This document shows positions 33,537-34,204 of a stretch of 34,204 bases of DNA, piece after piece. The translations under genes and the position numbers were made by a program. Within the stretch, counting starts at the first letter, position 1; each line of letters starts with the position of its first letter. Origin of the DNA: an uncultured Sphingomonas sp. GTDB taxonomy: Bacteria > Pseudomonadota > Alphaproteobacteria > Sphingomonadales > Sphingomonadaceae. The notes below the pieces were generated by a model. The model worked only from the letters and a program-made list of their open reading frames with translations. It ran no database searches and was not told the origin of the DNA. Location: assembly GCA_913777325.1 (NCBI GenBank), contig CAJYSA010000103.1, positions 1 through 34,204 on the forward strand, read 5' to 3'.

Positions 33537-34204
33537 ATGATCGTTTGGTTTCGCGACGTCGCGCCCGTGCGCACGAAGTTCACGGCGCTGGGCGTGTTCT
33601 ACACGGGCGCAGCGCTGACGTCGCTGGCGACGACGGCGGCGGTGGTGGCGGGAGTGATCCCCGGCGTGCTGGCGATCGTGGCGGCAGCCGTGGTCACCGG
33701 TCTGGTCGCCATGGTCGCGATCGTGTCGCGCAAGCTGGTCTGCGACCCCTATGTCAACACCGTCGTGCGCATGGAGGGGCTGGCGCGAGGCGACTTTGCG
33801 AGCGAGATCCGCTACACGACGTCACGCGATTGCGTTGGCCGCATGACCAAGGCGATGGCGGTGTTCCGTGACAACGGCCAGGCGCTGGCGGCGTCGGCGG
33901 CGGGGCAGCGCGAGGTGGTCGAGGCGCTGGGTGCCGGGCTCAGCCGTCTGGCCGACAACGACCTGACTCACCGGATCAACACGCCATTCCCGGCCGATTA
34001 CGAGGGACTTCGGAGCGACTTCAACCGTGCGATGGCGGCGGTGTCGGACGCGATCGGCGCCGTGACGCTGGCCGCCAACGGCATCAACAGCGGTGCGGCG
34101 GACATTCGGCAGGCGTCGGACGATCTGTCGCAGCGGACCGAGCAGCAGGCGGCGTCGCTGGAGGAGACGGCGGCGGCGATGGACGAGATCACCTCGACCG
34201 TGCG
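33537..34204 (+). CDS. Methyl-accepting chemotaxis protein, N-terminal part, cut by window edge
   Basis: ATG 33537 has GGAGG six bases upstream; the frame is open to the end of the window (222 codons seen). Two close membrane helices are visible at about 15-37 and 43-63 with only about five residues between, so there is no periplasmic sensor domain. A HAMP domain follows (residues about 64-115, KLVCDPYVNTVVRMEGLARGDF), then a second HAMP-like unit (LGAGLSRLADNDLTHRI to MAAV), then the start of the signalling helix with the methylation-type stretch SLEETAAAMDEIT. This resembles McpA-like receptors that sense the cytoplasm or the membrane. The signalling tip and C terminus lie beyond the window. 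The 161-nt gap to the divergent DUF4126 gene holds its promoter; no clear boxes were found. Confidence 0.92.
   Translation, partial: MIVWFRDVAPVRTKFTALGVFYTGAALTSLATTAAVVAGVIPGVLAIVAAAVVTGLVAMVAIVSRKLVCDPYVNTVVRMEGLARGDFASEIRYTTSRDCVGRMTKAMAVFRDNGQALAASAAGQREVVEALGAGLSRLADNDLTHRINTPFPADYEGLRSDFNRAMAAVSDAIGAVTLAANGINSGAADIRQASDDLSQRTEQQAASLEETAAAMDEITSTV

Overview
The window is GC-rich chromosomal DNA that looks like a sphingomonad (Sphingomonas or a close relative in the Alphaproteobacteria). The grounds are an ATP12-type F1-ATPase assembly chaperone, a UPF0262 protein, a Pit/DUF47 phosphate pair, a membrane-anchored CycM-like cytochrome c, a DUF4126/DUF2934 pair and intergenic hairpins with the core CTGAGCTTGTCGA, which I recall as common in sphingomonads. 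No phage, plasmid, IS or CRISPR sequence was seen. Nearly all of it is compact, ordinary chromosome; most very long opposite-strand reading frames are GC-driven shadows.

Layout, left to right. 1-2544: a formaldehyde-detoxification operon (class III alcohol dehydrogenase, a small VOC-fold protein, S-formylglutathione hydrolase). 2576-3696: guanylate kinase, converging on a small helical protein of unknown function. 3765-5325 (minus): a tightly overlapping operon of HAD phosphatase, tiny membrane protein and ATP12 chaperone. 5469-7392: a small membrane protein, prephenate dehydratase (minus) and a membrane-bound cytochrome c. 7401-12126: an intergenic hairpin repeat, Mrp/ApbC (minus), and divergently hflK-hflC-degP, a membrane proteostasis block ended by a clear terminator. 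12202-14618: a HerA/YjgR-type ATPase and QueH. 14644-16849: a second copy of the hairpin repeat, acetyl-CoA synthetase (minus) and tRNA-Leu(CAA).

16870-18675: hairpin repeats, then on the minus strand UPF0262, a degenerate GH25 lysozyme-like protein and cytidine deaminase. 18747-21005: replicative helicase DnaB, preceded by a 14-bp palindrome, and a small secreted, probably outer-membrane protein. 21057-24376 (minus): a DUF4403 lipoprotein, a Pit phosphate permease and its DUF47 partner.

24561-32877 (minus): the most coherent accessory block, DUF2934-glgX-treZ-malQ-treY. Its four enzyme genes overlap by 1-4 nt. They form a complete route from alpha-1,4/1,6-glucan to trehalose: GlgX debranches, MalQ redistributes short maltodextrins, TreY makes the terminal maltooligosyltrehalose linkage and TreZ releases trehalose. 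No glycogen synthesis gene (glgA/B/C) lies beside it. 32962-34204: a DUF4126 membrane protein (minus) and, divergently, the start of a chemoreceptor with no periplasmic sensor domain, cut by the window edge.

I did not find a clearly new multi-gene system. The points most worth following up are the GH25-like protein whose catalytic motif is lost, the VOC protein inside the formaldehyde operon, the fused-frame trehalose operon with malQ and a DUF2934 leader gene, the small membrane protein coupled to ATP12, two families of intergenic hairpin repeats placed mostly at convergent gene ends, and the palindrome that may give dnaB a leaderless start.
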